Notes: a model not told the origin generated them from the sequence alone. Numbered from the stretch's first letter, positions 36,373-45,190 are shown. The stretch is 64,000 bases of DNA from Bin75 sp965223955 (GCA_965223955.1 OZ245029.1:2604001-2668000), one strand, 5' to 3'. A program made the numbers and translations.

Positions 36373-36627
36373 TTAACCCCGACGTTGACTCAACGCTTTT
36401 TCCGCGCTTTGCCGTGAGGGCACGCCGACAAAGGTGAGTCGCCCATTGATAATCGTGGCAGGAACCGCTCGCACCGCGTGGCGGTTGGCAAGTTCCTGAC
36501 CATCGGGGGTACTGATATCAATTTCCCGGTAACTGAAACTGTGCTTCACCCGCATTTGCTTCCACAAACTCTTGGCGGAAGGACAGGCTGAACACGACGA
36601 AGAGATTAATAAAGTCACATTGGCCAT
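36373..36627 (-). CDS. Thioredoxin/glutaredoxin-fold protein
   Basis: 84 residues from ATG 36627, with AGGAG eight bases upstream. The active-site motif is CSAC, near residue 13, followed by a helix, the cis-Pro loop AVPATIINGR and a C-terminal helix. This is the short glutaredoxin-like form used for thiol-disulfide exchange in the cytoplasm. The frame continues upstream into dispersed repeat sequence, which I exclude from the gene. Confidence 0.85.
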   Translation of the reverse strand: MANVTLLISSSCSACPSAKSLWKQMRVKHSFSYREIDISTPDGQELANRHAVRAVPATIINGRLTFVGVPSRQSAEKALSQRRG

Positions 36628-37036
36628 ACCACGCGCTCCTTTTTTGCTGGAAGGCATGGTAGCACTAACCGGAAACGCGTCGCAAGCGGGTGTACTGTCT
36701 CCCTCTGTCATTCCCGACAGCTTTAATCGGGAATCCAGGGTCTTTGTAAATGCATTCGGTCTTTGTAGCGGCGCCATCTCATGGCGCTTTCTAGGACTCA
36801 ACGAAAAGAGTAGCGGGTAGGTCGGATTAGCGTAGCGTAATCCGACAGGTTTGTTGCACAGATGCAGGGTGCGGTGTGGGGTTACGCGAGAATTGTCGGG
36901 TTACGTCTTCGGCTAACCCGACCTACCCCCACTAACCGGAACGGCGTCGCAAGCAAGGCAACAGGAGAAACCCCTGAATGCATGGACAAATTTCATGACC
37001 AGTCGTATGAAATGTGGATTCAGATGGAGGCGTGAC
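36628..37036. repeat. Repeat zone before the Phd antitoxin
   Basis: CTGTCATTCCCGACAG with CTTTAATCGGGAATCCAG (36706-36740), TGTAGCGGCGCCATCTCATG (36765), GTAGGTCGGATTAGCGTAGC palindrome (36817-36846), and GTCGGGTTACGTCTTCGGCT (36895-36926). No gene is seen. Confidence 0.75.
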
Positions 37037-37261
37037 ATGAAAACGATTGAAGCCGCGCAGTTCAAGAAGCAGTGCCTGGCGTTGTTGGACAGACTGGACA
37101 CGGAGGGCTTGATCATCACCAAGCACGGCATGCCGGTCGCGCGCGTCGTTCCCTATGACCAGCAGTGCACCGACCTGATCGGCAGCCTGCGACACAAGAT
37201 CAAGATTCGGGGCGATATTCTGACAACCTGCCTCCGCTGGGATGCGGATGTTCAATCTTGA
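37037..37261 (+). CDS. Phd/YefM-type antitoxin
   Basis: 74 residues; GGAGG lies six bases before ATG 37037. MKTIEAAQFKKQCLALLDRL and IITKHGMPVARVVPY are the Phd/YefM DNA-binding fold; the C-terminal part would wrap a VapC-type toxin. The downstream toxin frame, overlapping by 14 bp, is only a stub, so this antitoxin is probably orphaned. Confidence 0.85.
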   Translation: MKTIEAAQFKKQCLALLDRLDTEGLIITKHGMPVARVVPYDQQCTDLIGSLRHKIKIRGDILTTCLRWDADVQS

Positions 37262-37304
37262 CACGCACATTCTCATCTACGCGGCCGGGGGTGAAGGGCG
37301 CTAA
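37248..37304 (+). pseudogene. VapC-type PIN toxin stub
   Basis: An 18-codon frame starting inside the antitoxin gene, MFNLDTHILIYA followed by AGGEGR and a stop. The first ten residues are the start of a VapC toxin with the first catalytic Asp; the remaining about 110 residues are absent. The ATG position and overlap are normal for VapBC pairs, so the toxin was lost by deletion. Confidence 0.75.
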
Positions 37305-37447
37305 CAGCATCACGCACAACGTGCCGCCACTTGGCACACAGCCTTGGAATCGGTGGACATCGAAGTTGACTCGTGCAATCAGAACCTCAGAAGACGTCTG
37401 ACAATACGGCTGAAAAGCCCGCTTACTACGGAGGAGTACTACCTAAA

Positions 37448-39328
37448 ATGATCGATAAACACCTGTCATTTTCTTTACCGCAGCCCTGGGAAGGAAAAAG
37501 TTTCGAGACTCAGCAGATTGGCACCATCAATTATCTCGTCGGGCCGAACGGGAGCGGCAAATCACAATTCGCCAGTGTATTGTTCAACCAGTTGAATCAG
37601 GGAGGAAATGCACGCGTACTTGGAACTGACCGGCTCAGTGGCATGGAACAGACTGTTCCGCTACGGGACATAGTCGGCGACACTTTCGGCCAAGGCTTTT
37701 CTAAGAATTTGTTCCCTCATCTTAGAACAGCAGGTAAGCAAGGGTCTGGAATTGACACGATAGTGCTTCTTGAAGAACGAATGGATCTCCGCATTCAGAT
37801 TGAAGCGACGCTCAGCCATCTTTTCGATCGCGAGATCCTTCTCGAATGGGACTCAGGAAACCTAGTGCCGAAAATGGCACGACGCGGGGGTGGAGCGTCT
37901 TATAGACTAGACCGTGGAGAATGTCACGGCATCAAGGAACTTCTGGTTCTATTGACACACCTCTACAATGACGAATATTCACATCTCATCATAGACGAAC
38001 CCGAACTTAACCTACACCCACAGTATCAAGCTTTCTTCATGCAGGAGGTTCGTAAGCTTGTCGGCGATCCCACAGCAAACAAGAAAAAGAAGGTTGTTTT
38101 CCTGATCACACACTCTCCGTTCATGCTTGATTTACGATCAGAAAACGATCTCAAATCCATCATATCCTTCAACCTTGAATACTCGGTACCGAAGCAGGTT
38201 GCCAATCTGGGTTTGGACATATTCTCACTCGCTTCTTTCATGGGGAGATTGAATGCATATCATAAGCAACTCTTTTTCTCCGACAATCCAATCTTCGTTG
38301 AAGGCATTCTTGATGCGCGGCTCGTCGAGGCGATGATGGAGGCTCGTGGGGTTTCGGTCGCCGGTGCAGGGAGTTGCATCATCGACGCCGGCGGGGCGGA
38401 AGAAGTGAACCACTTCCTTAAGCTCTGCCAAGGTCTTGGGAAGCGTGCCTACTTCCTTTATGACCTCGACAGTCTTTTCCGTGGGAACCTTCGCGCTTGC
38501 ATACGAGAAGACCAATCTGTCCAGAGTTTCTTGGCATCCGCAGGACTTGGAAATGACTTTGGGGAATACTGTGGGAAGTTAGATCGAAAGCTCACATGTT
38601 TGATTGATCAATTGCTTAAGGGAACTCTATCAACGCAACTCGTTCAATTAGGCAACTTTCTCAGCGATCTTGGCAAAAGGGATCAGTGGGATAAAGGACA
38701 GTGGGCCAAGGCTCGCACGGCGGTGATGACGGCGATTAGTCTATATAGAGAGGACGTAGAATCTGTATCGAAAGAAGATGTTGCGGACATTGAAGGACGG
38801 CTAGGACAGATTATTGTAGCCTTAAAGGAGAAGAACATACATCTTCTCCCCGGAGGAACCATAGAGAGATATTTGCCTTCCTATAAAGGAGACGATTACA
38901 AGCTTGCCGAGGATACGAAGCAGCAAGCTGTTAGCGATGAGATACAGAAACTATGGGGACCAATGACCGAAGCAGAGCTATCGTCTCGATATGGTGAATT
39001 ATATGATGTTGTTTGCGACTTGCCATCCAAGGCAAATGTTGATGTAGAGGGCGTCCTTCGCATACATCTGGGTCGTTACATACATGAACTTCAGACCGCA
39101 GCCGTCACAAATCTTAGTTGGAAGGCAGATCAACTACAACAGCATCTGAGTACGGTTCAACCATCAATTGCCAAAGTTTTCTCCATTCAGAAATTCGAGC
39201 GTAACCAAGACAAGCAATTTAGTGCAGTCATTGAGATCGCGGAAATGGTGGACCAGAAGAGGAGAGTGGCACGGGTAAGTAATCAGACCAACGCGGGCAT
39301 AGGGGACTTCCAAATTGAATCTGCTTAG
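37448..39328 (+). CDS. OLD-family ATP-dependent nuclease (AAA ATPase plus TOPRIM)
   Basis: About 626 residues from ATG 37448 (GGAGGAG 12 bases upstream); a GTG at 37373 would add 25. Walker A is GPNGSGKS near residue 32, Walker B HLIIDEPELNLHPQ, and a ITHSP switch follows. The TOPRIM part has PIFVEGILDARLVEAM (Glu) and FLYDLDSLF (Asp-x-Asp), expected for OLD nucleases. The C-terminal 200 residues are unrecognised. Codon use is clearly more AT-rich than in nearby genes, a sign of transfer. No gajB-like helicase is adjacent, so it is a solitary class 1 type rather than Gabija. Confidence 0.85.
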   Translation: MIDKHLSFSLPQPWEGKSFETQQIGTINYLVGPNGSGKSQFASVLFNQLNQGGNARVLGTDRLSGMEQTVPLRDIVGDTFGQGFSKNLFPHLRTAGKQGSGIDTIVLLEERMDLRIQIEATLSHLFDREILLEWDSGNLVPKMARRGGGASYRLDRGECHGIKELLVLLTHLYNDEYSHLIIDEPELNLHPQYQAFFMQEVRKLVGDPTANKKKKVVFLITHSPFMLDLRSENDLKSIISFNLEYSVPKQVANLGLDIFSLASFMGRLNAYHKQLFFSDNPIFVEGILDARLVEAMMEARGVSVAGAGSCIIDAGGAEEVNHFLKLCQGLGKRAYFLYDLDSLFRGNLRACIREDQSVQSFLASAGLGNDFGEYCGKLDRKLTCLIDQLLKGTLSTQLVQLGNFLSDLGKRDQWDKGQWAKARTAVMTAISLYREDVESVSKEDVADIEGRLGQIIVALKEKNIHLLPGGTIERYLPSYKGDDYKLAEDTKQQAVSDEIQKLWGPMTEAELSSRYGELYDVVCDLPSKANVDVEGVLRIHLGRYIHELQTAAVTNLSWKADQLQQHLSTVQPSIAKVFSIQKFERNQDKQFSAVIEIAEMVDQKRRVARVSNQTNAGIGDFQIESA

Positions 39329-39348
39329 ACGGTCAATAGGGATAGACT

Positions 39349-39417
39349 ATAACCGCCACCAACAAGCGCCTCATCGAAGTCGCCTTTCCACTCAAGCAAG
39401 TCTTGCTGGACTCGTAG
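39349..39417 (+). pseudogene. N-terminal remnant of a DUF1156-type DNA methylase
   Basis: Reads I-TATNKRLIEVAFPLKQ then VLLDS and a stop. KRLIEVAFPLKQ is the start of DUF1156 methylases found in phage-defence loci. The initiator is ATA instead of ATG, and the rest of the gene (over 900 codons) is missing. It lies 20 bp after the OLD nuclease. Only 22 codons support it, so confidence is moderate. Confidence 0.5.
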
Positions 39418-39567
39418 ACCGAAACGCGGACATCGTAGCATCTTATGAGATGATCGGGTAAAAAACACGCGAAGGCCAATGAACCCAATGCGCAGATCGG
39501 CCCGTATCCCCTATCACCTCTCAAGACTTCCGAAAGACGCTACGAAAATATCTGGCTCGTTTTTCTC

Positions 39568-39596
39568 TTGATATTAGGACAGAACTGTCCTATATT
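39568..39596 (+). promoter_or_regulatory. hicAB promoter with an operator in its spacer
   Basis: -35 TTGATA (39568-39573), a 17-bp spacer, -10 TATATT (39591-39596). The spacer contains the inverted repeat AGGACAGAACTGTCCT (39576-39591; 7-bp perfect arms), a likely HicB operator. The hicA ATG is only 8 bp after the -10, so the transcript would be leaderless or nearly so. Confidence 0.75.
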
Positions 39597-39603
39597 TGGG
39601 GCT

Positions 39604-39819
39604 ATGAAAGGCAAGGAATTCATCGACAAGGTCTTTGAGATCGGCCATGCACGTGGCCTCCCTGTTCGCCTCGACGCCAAACGCGGCAAGGGCAGTCACG
39701 TCACACTTTACTACGGTACCCGTAAAACCATTGTGAAAGATCGCCGCAAGGAGATTTCTCCCGGCCTTCTGTCCGCCATGCTTTATCAATTGGGCCTCCA
39801 CCGAGACGACGTTCGGTGA
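39604..39819 (+). CDS. hicA: HicA-type mRNA interferase toxin
   Basis: 72 residues with a double-stranded-RNA-binding-like fold. The catalytic His is His32 in GKGSHVTLYYG, and the conserved C-terminus reads ISPGLLSAMLYQLGL. It cleaves mRNA when free of HicB. The ATG at 39604 has no ribosome site and lies at the predicted transcription start. hicB starts 23 bp after its stop. This is one of two complete toxin-antitoxin pairs in the window. Confidence 0.9.
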   Translation: MKGKEFIDKVFEIGHARGLPVRLDAKRGKGSHVTLYYGTRKTIVKDRRKEISPGLLSAMLYQLGLHRDDVR

Positions 39820-39842
39820 GTCCGTCGAAAGGAGAGACGAGT

Positions 39843-40271
39843 ATGCGTTTTATTTATCCTGCACGGTTTCAGCCGGATCGCACGGGCGAGATCATTGTTT
39901 CGTTCCGTGACCTGCCGGAATGTCTCACTTCCGGCTCCAACAAAACCGAAGCTCAGGCTGCAGCCGCTGATGCCCTGGAAGAAGCGATCGCTGGGCGCAT
40001 CGACGATGGTGAGGAAATTCCGACACCAAGCCCCCGGTGTGCCGGTGAGCATTTGATTGCCGTCCCCGCAGATATGGCGGCGAAAGCCGCGCTTGTCCTC
40101 GCGTTCCGCAAGAGCGGGTTGTCTCGCGTGGCCTTGGCTCAGCGTTTCGGGGTTGACGACAAAGTGATCCGCCGCATGCTTGATCCGCGCCACGGGACCG
40201 CGACAACCCGCATTCATAAGGCCCTGCGGGTGCTCGGTCGTGAGCTGATCGTGGAGTCGCGCGCTACCTGA
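39843..40271 (+). CDS. hicB: HicB-type antitoxin with XRE-like DNA-binding domain
   Basis: 142 residues; AAAGGAGAG lies before ATG 39843. The N-terminal partial RNase H-like fold has IIVSFRDLPECLTSGSNKTE. The C-terminal helix-turn-helix is SRVALAQRFGVDDKVIRRML. It neutralises HicA and should repress the promoter at 39568-39596. Confidence 0.9.
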   Translation: MRFIYPARFQPDRTGEIIVSFRDLPECLTSGSNKTEAQAAAADALEEAIAGRIDDGEEIPTPSPRCAGEHLIAVPADMAAKAALVLAFRKSGLSRVALAQRFGVDDKVIRRMLDPRHGTATTRIHKALRVLGRELIVESRAT

Positions 40272-40386
40272 AGGGTTCAGTTACACTGTCGGGTTACGCC
40301 TTCGGCTAACCCGACCTACCCCAACTATCCCCCCTCACCCTGCCCTCTCCCGCCAGTGGAGAGGGTTCTATAAAGCGCTTTTCGTA
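40272..40386. repeat. Dispersed repeats
   Basis: GTCGGGTTACGCCTTCGGCT palindrome (40288-40319) and a CCTCACCCTGCCCTCTCCCG unit (40326). No gene is seen. Confidence 0.7.
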
Positions 40387-41070
40387 TCAAGGATGGTCAG
40401 GGTACGGTTCGAGTTCGATGATGCCTTTCCGGATGGCTAAAATCGCGGCTTGCGTGCGATCGTAGACGTGGAGCTTGTGGAAAATGTTCCGCACGTGATT
40501 TTTCACGGTTTTCTCGCTGAGATCCAACACGTTGGCAATTTCCTTGTTGGTCTTCCCATCCGCCACCAATCGCAGGACCGTAATCTCGCGCTCCGTAAGA
40601 TCGTGTTCCAGTAAAGATTTCTTTTTGCCTTTCCCTTCGGCCAACAAGGAAAATTCGGTTAAAATTTTGCTCGCCACCGACGGATGGATCAGCGATTCAC
40701 CACGGAAAATGGCATGAATGGCCGCGATGATTTCCGCGGAATCCGAGTCTTTGAGGAGATAGCCCGTGGCACCGGCCCGGACCAGGTCGAAAATATATTG
40801 ATGATCCTCATACATCGTCAGGGCAATAATCCCGATATGCGGCAGTTCCCGTTTAATGATCCGTGTGGCTTCCACACCCGTCATGCCCGGCATGCTCACG
40901 TCCATGAGGATCACGTCGGGCAGCAATTGTCTGGCTTTTTCCACGGCTTCGCCGCCATCCTTGGCTTCTCCGACAATTTGGATGTCTTCTTTGGTCTCGA
41001 GAATAGCGGTCAGCCCCTCACGCACGACACGATGATCATCCGTAATCAGCACCTTAATTTTTTTTGCCAT
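40387..41070 (-). CDS. NarL/FixJ-family response regulator
   Basis: 227 residues. Receiver domain with acidic pocket at residues 11-12 and phospho-acceptor Asp57 (ILMDVSMPG), then LTEREITVLRLVADGKTNKE and a LuxR helix-turn-helix (IANVLDLSEKTVKNHVRNIF). Its start overlaps the histidine kinase gene by 17 bp, so the two form a two-component pair. Confidence 0.93.
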   Translation of the reverse strand: MAKKIKVLITDDHRVVREGLTAILETKEDIQIVGEAKDGGEAVEKARQLLPDVILMDVSMPGMTGVEATRIIKRELPHIGIIALTMYEDHQYIFDLVRAGATGYLLKDSDSAEIIAAIHAIFRGESLIHPSVASKILTEFSLLAEGKGKKKSLLEHDLTEREITVLRLVADGKTNKEIANVLDLSEKTVKNHVRNIFHKLHVYDRTQAAILAIRKGIIELEPYPDHP

Positions 41071-42226
41071 TTCGTGCGCTATCCTTTCTGGTCAACGGAA
41101 TGGAGACCGTGACCGTCGTCCCCTCGCCTTTGCGGGACTCCAACGAGACTTCGCCGTTGAGCAATTTGACCCGCTCTTTCATCCCGCGCAATCCAAAGTG
41201 ATCCCACTTTTCGGGGTTCTGAAACACGGCCTGCACGTCGAACCCGCTCCCATTATCGCGAATGACGGCGGAGAGGTGATGCGGTTGAATGCTCAATTGC
41301 ACAAAGACCTTCGACGCATTGGCATGCTTGGACGAATTTTGCAGGGCTTCTTGAATGATTCGGAAAACAAAGACTTTCGTCTTGGCTGGCAAGCGTGCAT
41401 CGCTCCCCGTATGGGAGAAGGCGACCTGAACACGATGTTGTTTTTTATACGCATCGAGATAATTTGTCAGCGCCGACTGCAGATCCAACTGCTCATATTG
41501 ACCGGGGCGCAAGTTGAACACCACTTGTCGCGCTTCCTGAATGCCGTGTTTTAACTGGTGCTTTGTCTCACTCAGCAGGGTAAAGCACTTGGTCGGTTCC
41601 GTCTGAATCAGATTCCCGCAACGTTCCATTTTAAAATTCACGCCCACCAGCGTTTGCACCAACCCATCGTGGATTTCACAGGCGATGCGCGTCCGCTCTT
41701 CATCGACCGCGCTTTCGGCCTCCTCTTTCACGTACCGCCGGAACAAGGATTGGTACCGGCTCAGGGTTTTTTCGATTTCCGTCGTGGCCCGAATCCGCGC
41801 CTCAATCAACTGCCACATAAACTTGGCGCTCGCGCCGCCGATGATCGCCACGCTCGGCTTTCGAATTTTCTGTAGCGCCCGCTCGATTTCGGGACTGCCG
41901 GTCACGTCGATGATCAGGTCCACCTCCTTCATGTTCAAAATTTCACGATAATCCTGCGTAACCGGAACCCCCAACTGCCGGGCAAGCTTGGTGCCGAGTG
42001 TTCGCGCTTTGGCCTCTCCCAAACCAACGATACGGGCCAACGGGTCCTGCGCAAAAATCTCCAACAGCGCCCGTCCACCATGTCCACCCCCCAAAATCGC
42101 CACCCGTGTGGCAGGGGCCACTCGGCGGCGCGTCGGTTTGGGCGCAGATTTGGGCTTCCGTTTGGGAAGGGAGGCTGACGCCCGTGGGGAGCCGGCTCGT
42201 TGAACGGAACGGTTAGAGGAGGGCAT
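41054..42226 (-). CDS. Histidine kinase with N-terminal Rossmann (NAD-binding-like) domain
   Basis: About 390 residues from ATG 42226 (a GTG at 42232 is also possible). Residues 1-40 are basic. Residues 42-145 are a Rossmann fold: VAILGGGHGGRALLEIF, then VDLIIDVTGSPEIERAL and SVAIIGGASAKFM, like dinucleotide-binding dehydrogenases. A coiled helix follows, then HisKA_3 with the phospho-acceptor His near 186 (RIACEIHDGLVQTL) and an HATPase domain (FRIIQEALQNSSKHANAS, DNGSGF, GLRGMKERV). No membrane segment, so sensing is cytoplasmic and may read NAD(P)(H). Paired with the NarL-type regulator. Confidence 0.88.
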   Translation of the reverse strand: MPSSNRSVQRAGSPRASASLPKRKPKSAPKPTRRRVAPATRVAILGGGHGGRALLEIFAQDPLARIVGLGEAKARTLGTKLARQLGVPVTQDYREILNMKEVDLIIDVTGSPEIERALQKIRKPSVAIIGGASAKFMWQLIEARIRATTEIEKTLSRYQSLFRRYVKEEAESAVDEERTRIACEIHDGLVQTLVGVNFKMERCGNLIQTEPTKCFTLLSETKHQLKHGIQEARQVVFNLRPGQYEQLDLQSALTNYLDAYKKQHRVQVAFSHTGSDARLPAKTKVFVFRIIQEALQNSSKHANASKVFVQLSIQPHHLSAVIRDNGSGFDVQAVFQNPEKWDHFGLRGMKERVKLLNGEVSLESRKGEGTTVTVSIPLTRKDSARNGKKN

Positions 42227-42256
42227 GAGCACGCACCATGGTGGCGTCGTTACACA

Positions 42257-42721
42257 TCAGGTGTTTCCGCGATCCTGCGCAAGGGACTTGATCGTTTCCA
42301 TAAATTGATCAATATCCTTAAACTCGCGGTACACCGAGGCGAAACGCACGTAGGCGACCTGGTCCAACACATGAAGTTCCCGCATGACTTCCTCTCCGAT
42401 CACCCTGGACAGGATCTCCGATTCGCCCAAATCCTGCAGGCGTTTTTCAATCCGAACCACCGAGGCGTCGAGCGCCGCGCTGCTGATCGGCCGCTTTTCA
42501 CACGCCTTTTTCAGGCCGGCCATGACTTTGGCACGGTCGAACGTTTCCCGCCGGTTGTCTTTTTTGACAATCGTGGGGAAATTTTCTTCAATCCGTTCAT
42601 AGGTCGTATATCGGCGCCGACAGCCGAAACATTCCCTGCGCCGACGAATGACTTCGCCTTCTCGGGCCGTACGAGAATCAATGACTTTGTCGTTGAGTTG
42701 ATTGCAGAATGGACACTTCAT
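42257..42721 (-). CDS. nrdR: Transcriptional repressor NrdR
   Basis: 154 residues. Zinc ribbon with Cys3, Cys6, Cys31 and Cys34, then an ATP-cone domain starting FPTIVKKDNRRETFDRAKVM. It represses ribonucleotide reductase genes in response to dATP/ATP. The nrd genes are not in the window. It lies between glyA and the two-component pair on the same strand. Confidence 0.95.
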   Translation of the reverse strand: MKCPFCNQLNDKVIDSRTAREGEVIRRRRECFGCRRRYTTYERIEENFPTIVKKDNRRETFDRAKVMAGLKKACEKRPISSAALDASVVRIEKRLQDLGESEILSRVIGEEVMRELHVLDQVAYVRFASVYREFKDIDQFMETIKSLAQDRGNT

Positions 42722-42848
42722 GCCGGGTCTGGAACACCTCCGCGCGTTCCCAAAGAACGAGAGGCCGTCTCACCGCCAGAAAGATTGACGGATTCCACGT
42801 TGGTTCCTTCGCTACGCTCAGGACAGACTCTGAAGTGAAAGAACCGGG

Positions 42849-44111
42849 TTACGAGTCAGGAAAGATCGGGAAGTGGGCGCACAGCGCCTTGACTTCCTTG
42901 CGAATCCGGCTCCGGACTCGCTTGGCCGTGGGATGGTGCAACACCTCGTCCATCCACGCCACGATTTGCGACATCTCGGGCACCCCCATTCCCCGCGTCG
43001 ACGCGATGGGCGTGCCGATTCGAATGCCACTCGCTACCGACGGCGGTCGCTCGTCATACGGCACGGCATTCTTATTGACGATGATTCCCGAGGCATCGAG
43101 CGCCTCCTCGGCCTCTTGGCCCGTCACCCCTCTGGAATTGAGATTCAGCAGGAACAGATGTGTATCCGTTCCACCGGACACCACGTGATAGCCCCGTGCG
43201 ATGAACCCATCCGCCAAGGCCCTGGCATTGTCCAGGATCCGTTGTTGATAGGCGGTAAAGCCCGGGGCCAGCGCTTCCTTGAACGCCACGGCCTTGGCCG
43301 CAATCACGTGCATGAGCGGCCCACCTTGCAGTCCGGGAAAAATGATTTTATCCACGGCTTTCGCGTGTTCTTCTTTACACATCACCATGCCGGCGCGAGG
43401 CCCGCGCAACGTTTTGTGGGTGGTGGTGGTGACAAAATCGGCATAGGGAACCGGGCTGGGGTGCAATCCCGTCGCCACTAAACCGGAGATATGCGCGATA
43501 TCGACCAACAGATACGCTCCCACGGATTTCGCAATCTGCTGAAACCGCGGGAAGTCCAAAATTTTCGAATAGGCACTCGCCCCGACGACGATCATGCGCG
43601 GGCGAATTTCTTCCGCCTTTTGCTGCACTGCGTCGTAATCAATCAGCTCGGTTTCGCGATCGACCCCGTAGGAGAAGGCCTGAAACAGTTTTCCCGAAAA
43701 ATTGACCTTGCTGCCGTGGGTGAGATGGCCGCCCTGCGAGAGCGCCATGCCCAGGATGGTATCGCCGGGTTTCAAGACCGCAAGGTAGGCCGCCATATTG
43801 GCGGTGGAACCCGAGTGCGGCTGGACGTTGGCGTGCTCACAACCAAACAACTGCTTGGCTCGCGCAATGGCCAACTCTTCGACCACATCCACGTACTGAC
43901 AGCCGCCGTAATAGCGCCGCCCCGGATAGCCTTCCGCATACTTATTGGTCATCAGCGACCCCTGCGCCGCCAGGACGGCGGGGCTCGCATAATTTTCCGA
44001 AGCGATCAACACCAGCTTGTCGCGCTGTCGTTTTTCTTCGGCACGAAAAGCCGCGTAGACCTCAGGGTCCTCTTGTTTGACGGCTTTCAAGGTCCCGACG
44101 ACGTAGCCCAT
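42849..44111 (-). CDS. glyA: Serine hydroxymethyltransferase
   Basis: PLP enzyme interconverting serine and glycine with transfer of a one-carbon unit to tetrahydrofolate; 420 residues. Motifs include SENYASPAVLAAQGS, YPGRRYYGGCQYVD, and the PLP lysine region VTTTTHKTLRGPRAGM. ATG 44111 overlaps the rplI stop by one base (TGATG); a GTG one codon upstream is possible. The overlap implies coupled translation with ribosomal protein L9. Confidence 0.96.
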   Translation of the reverse strand: MGYVVGTLKAVKQEDPEVYAAFRAEEKRQRDKLVLIASENYASPAVLAAQGSLMTNKYAEGYPGRRYYGGCQYVDVVEELAIARAKQLFGCEHANVQPHSGSTANMAAYLAVLKPGDTILGMALSQGGHLTHGSKVNFSGKLFQAFSYGVDRETELIDYDAVQQKAEEIRPRMIVVGASAYSKILDFPRFQQIAKSVGAYLLVDIAHISGLVATGLHPSPVPYADFVTTTTHKTLRGPRAGMVMCKEEHAKAVDKIIFPGLQGGPLMHVIAAKAVAFKEALAPGFTAYQQRILDNARALADGFIARGYHVVSGGTDTHLFLLNLNSRGVTGQEAEEALDASGIIVNKNAVPYDERPPSVASGIRIGTPIASTRGMGVPEMSQIVAWMDEVLHHPTAKRVRSRIRKEVKALCAHFPIFPDS

Positions 44112-44650
44112 CACTCGTCCTGCGACTCCGGAGCCTCTTCGGGAGGAGCGGCGGCGTCGGTCGCGTCTCCGGCTTCATCAACCCGGGCCTCGACTTGGGC
44201 CTCTCCATCCTGTTTGACAAGGGACACGGACACATTCGCGACGATGTCTCGATGCAACTTGATGCCGACGGTAAACGTGCCCAACTCTTTCAGGGGATTC
44301 GCCAATTGAATTTTTCGGCGGTCCACCTCAAATCCTTCGGCCGACAACCCGGCTTCAAGATCCTTCGTGGTGATGGACCCGAACAGCTTATCATCCTTGC
44401 CGGTCTGGACCGGAAAGGTGAGCGAGACCTCGGACAATTTCGCCGCAAATCCCTCGATGTCCTGTTCGACCTTCTTGGCCTTATGGGCCGTCATTCGTTT
44501 GGCATGTTCCAAAGCCTTCACGTTACGGGGGTTTGCCTCCAAGGCTTTTTGGCGGGGGAGCAAGAAATTCCGTGCATACCCGTCGGCCACGTCGAGTACG
44601 TCTCCCATATACCCCAAACTATCGATATTTTCTTGAAGAATCACCTTCAT
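44111..44650 (-). CDS. rplI: 50S ribosomal protein L9
   Basis: 179 residues from ATG 44650 (GGGAGG upstream). The N-terminal domain starts MKVILQENIDSLGYMGDVLD with the L9 signature GYARNFLLPRQKAL. A long helix and the C-terminal domain follow. About 30 acidic, Ala/Glu-rich residues extend beyond the usual 150. Confidence 0.95.
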   Translation of the reverse strand: MKVILQENIDSLGYMGDVLDVADGYARNFLLPRQKALEANPRNVKALEHAKRMTAHKAKKVEQDIEGFAAKLSEVSLTFPVQTGKDDKLFGSITTKDLEAGLSAEGFEVDRRKIQLANPLKELGTFTVGIKLHRDIVANVSVSLVKQDGEAQVEARVDEAGDATDAAAPPEEAPESQDE

Positions 44651-44656
44651 CGTCAC

Positions 44657-45190
44657 CCTACCTCCCTTTCTCTATTGAAGGGGTAGCATCATAAAGTCCA
44701 CATGGGGAAATGTCAATTTGAAGCCGCCGTTGGGCACAACGATCATTGTGCCCAACGGCAGGATTGTAAAGGTTCAGTCATTCGTTGACAGAATAAAGGG
44801 CTAGAGAGGAACCAGGACAAAAGGGCCGTCTGTTTCCTCCCCTTTGTAAGGGGAGGGTGAGCTAGGCATGCCCCCGCGAAAGCGGGGGTGGGGTAGAGTT
44901 GAACGCCCATAGAGCACGGGGGTTCGCCATCCTGGTCATAGCCTCTACCCCTGGTCAAAGCCAGGGGCATGCCTAATGCCCCCTCACCCCTCCCGACCCT
45001 TCGCTACGCTCAGGGCAGGCAAAGGAGGGGAACCGGAAAGGCAGCCTGAGTGGGGGTATCTTCATACCAAGGGAAAAGGGACACGAAAGAACATTGATTT
45101 TCGTCACGCTGGACACGTCCTGCAAGCGTCCACTACAATGCCTTCATGCCGCGTCATTGCACTAGGCTTACCCCCGCGAAAGCGGGGGTT
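44657..45190. repeat. Repeat zone between rplI and the next gene
   Basis: TTCAGTCATTCGTTGACAG (44774), palindrome CTCCCCTTTGTAAGGGGAGG (44837), CCCCCGCGAAAGCGGGGG (44871 and again 45172, directly before the next ATG), GGCATGCCTAATGCCCCCTC (44966) and GACCCTTCGCTACGCTCAGG (44996). The rplI promoter should be near 44680-44740. No gene is seen. Confidence 0.75.

Noticed and set aside
36628..36801. Longer start of the thioredoxin-like gene
   Set aside because: The upstream codons are the CTGTCATTCCCGACAG repeat; ATG 36627 with AGGAG is better.
37448..39328. Gabija system
   Set aside because: Gabija needs a UvrD-like GajB next to the OLD-type GajA. None is adjacent; the nearest UvrD-type gene is addA, which belongs to AddAB.
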